64,000 nt of DNA from SG8-39 sp041558415 (GTDB taxonomy: Bacteria; Pseudomonadota; Gammaproteobacteria; Burkholderiales; SG8-39). The DNA lies in the NCBI GenBank assembly GCA_041558415.1, contig JBFFEY010000001.1, positions 124,001-188,000 on the forward strand, in the 5' to 3' direction. Positions 63,085 to 64,000 of the stretch are shown piece by piece; within the stretch, counting starts at the first letter, position 1; the number at the start of each line of letters is the position of its first letter. The notes beneath the pieces were generated by a model. That model made no database searches, was not told the DNA's origin, and saw nothing but the letters and a program-made list of their open reading frames with translations. The position numbers and the translations under genes are program-made.

Positions 63085-63090
63085 TAGAAT
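63085..63090 (+). promoter_or_regulatory. possible -10 element of the mla operon
   Basis: TAGAAT at 63085-63090 overlaps the first in-frame ATG of mlaF. If it is a true -10 box, translation must begin downstream at GTG 63101 or TTG 63119. Confidence 0.35.
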
Positions 63091-63928
63091 GCGGCGTTTT
63101 GTGTCGTGCGGCGCACCCTTGAACGCAGCATCCCTCGTCAGCATCGAGAACATCTGGTACGGCTACGACCCCGCACGGCCGGTGCTGCGCGACGTCAGCC
63201 TCGCGATCCCGAGCGGCAAGGTCGTCGGCATCATGGGGCAGTCGGGCTGTGGCAAGACGACGCTGCTGCGCATTATCGGCGCGGCGATGACGCCCTCGCG
63301 CGGCGTGGCGCGCGTGCTCGGCAGCGATACGCGGACGCTCGATCGCGACGGGTTGTACGCGATGCGACGCCGGCTCGGCATGCTGTTCCAGTTCGGCGCG
63401 CTGTTCACCGATATGACGGTGTATGACAACGTCGCCTTCCCGCTGCGCGAGCACACCGACCTGCCCGAGCCGCTGATCCGCGACCTCGTGTTCATGAAGC
63501 TCGAAGCAGTGGGCCTGCGCGGCGCGGCGCAGCTCAGGCCGGCCGAGCTCTCCGGCGGCATGGCGCGACGCGTCGCGCTGGCGCGGGCGATCGCGCTCGA
63601 TCCGCAGCTCATGCTCTACGACGAGCCGTTCACCGGTCTCGATCCGATCTCCTTCGGCGTTATCGCGCGGCTGGTGCGCAGCCTGAACGACGCGCTCGGC
63701 GCGACCTCGATCATCGTCACCCACGACGTGCAGGAGACGCTCCCGGTGGTCGACTACGTCTACTTCATGGCTGACGGCCAGGTGGTCTGGCAGGGCACGC
63801 CGCAAGAGGTCGACGACTCGGCGGAGCCGTTCGTCGATCAGTTCGTGCACGGCAAGCCGGACGGTCCGGTGCCGTTCCACTACCCCGGCTCGAGCTTCGC
63901 GGCCGACCTGGCGCTGGCGGAGCGCTGA
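63089..63928 (+). CDS. mlaF: phospholipid transport ABC ATPase MlaF
   Basis: A protein of up to 279 residues (269 if TTG 63119 is the start) with Walker A GQSGCGKTTLL, signature LSGGMARRVALARAI and Walker B LMLYDEPFTGLDP. The IENIWYGYDPARPVLRDVSL opening, the LGMLFQFGALFTDMTVYDNVAFPLREHT block and the immediately following mlaE identify MlaF. It energises retrograde phospholipid transport that keeps outer-membrane lipid asymmetry. TTG 63119 aligns best with the family; ATG 63089 is the longest choice. Confidence 0.92.
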   Translation: MRRFVSCGAPLNAASLVSIENIWYGYDPARPVLRDVSLAIPSGKVVGIMGQSGCGKTTLLRIIGAAMTPSRGVARVLGSDTRTLDRDGLYAMRRRLGMLFQFGALFTDMTVYDNVAFPLREHTDLPEPLIRDLVFMKLEAVGLRGAAQLRPAELSGGMARRVALARAIALDPQLMLYDEPFTGLDPISFGVIARLVRSLNDALGATSIIVTHDVQETLPVVDYVYFMADGQVVWQGTPQEVDDSAEPFVDQFVHGKPDGPVPFHYPGSSFAADLALAER

Positions 63929-64000
63929 TGGCGGCATCCGCGCTACGGGCCTTCTTCGAGCGTCTCGGCGCCAAGGTGACCGCGCGCATCTGGCGGCTCG
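63928..64000 (+). CDS. mlaE: phospholipid transport permease MlaE, N-terminal fragment
   Basis: The first 24 codons (MAASALRAFFERLGAKVTAR and on) are visible before the window ends. The ATG overlaps the mlaF stop by one base. The FFERLG-x-RIWRL opening fits MlaE, the usual next gene. Confidence 0.75.
   Translation, partial: MAASALRAFFERLGAKVTARIWRL

Overview
The window is a G+C-rich, gene-dense chromosomal segment that reads as Betaproteobacteria (Burkholderiales/Rhodocyclales-like). The basis is gene content and order: thiS-thiG-trmB; yicC-gmk-rpoZ-spoT; rph-rdgB-hemW; and the run kdsD-kdsC-lptC-lptA-lptB-rpoN-hpf-ptsN-hprK-rapZ, which contains both HPr kinase and LptB. I see no insertion sequence, phage, integrase or CRISPR array. 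Both ends cut through genes: an aldo/keto reductase on the left and mlaE on the right.

Layout. 1-6.5 kb is accessory and envelope-related. It holds a candidate small RNA with an anti-Shine-Dalgarno loop and its own terminator (about 321-437), a secreted cytochrome c, a porin, a gene-poor 0.6 kb stretch, a 941-residue autotransporter-like protein that seems to carry two successive beta-barrels, and a convergent FecR-domain protein. 6.7-25.3 kb is mostly housekeeping: a DegP/DegQ-type protease, the stringent-response operon, a PP2C phosphatase, rph-rdgB-hemW, thiSG-trmB, a ProXWV-type osmolyte importer, tRNA-Gly(CCC), MarC, a methyltransferase, a 5'-nucleotidase and AsmA. 25.3-32.1 kb is a peptide/nickel-type ABC importer operon with an M20 amidohydrolase inside it. 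32.2-43.6 kb holds mutY, a Lon-N-domain protein, the nitrogen-PTS regulators with sigma54, the Lpt/Kds lipopolysaccharide genes and a KefB-type antiporter.

43.6-63.0 kb is the most distinctive region: an MSHA-like type IV pilus locus. It encodes an ExeA/MshM-type ATPase fused to a SPOR-like end, a secretin, a TPR protein, an assembly ATPase with an MshEN-type (c-di-GMP-binding family) N-terminus, an inner-membrane platform, PilM/N-, PilO- and PilP-like proteins, and three prepilin-like proteins. Two of these share an unusual GRLPCP module, and one is a 587-residue GspK/PilX-like candidate. An ABC-2 transporter appears to be split across the locus: the ATPase gene is at the start of the long operon and the permease plus a repeat protein at the far end. 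A multi-spanning histidine kinase and a sigma54-activating response regulator sit at opposite ends. The prepilin gene at 43615-44253 has a good -24/-12 promoter and upstream (C/G)TGTC repeats, so I infer kinase -> regulator -> RpoN control of pilin expression.

The right edge begins the Mla phospholipid-transport operon (mlaF, mlaE).
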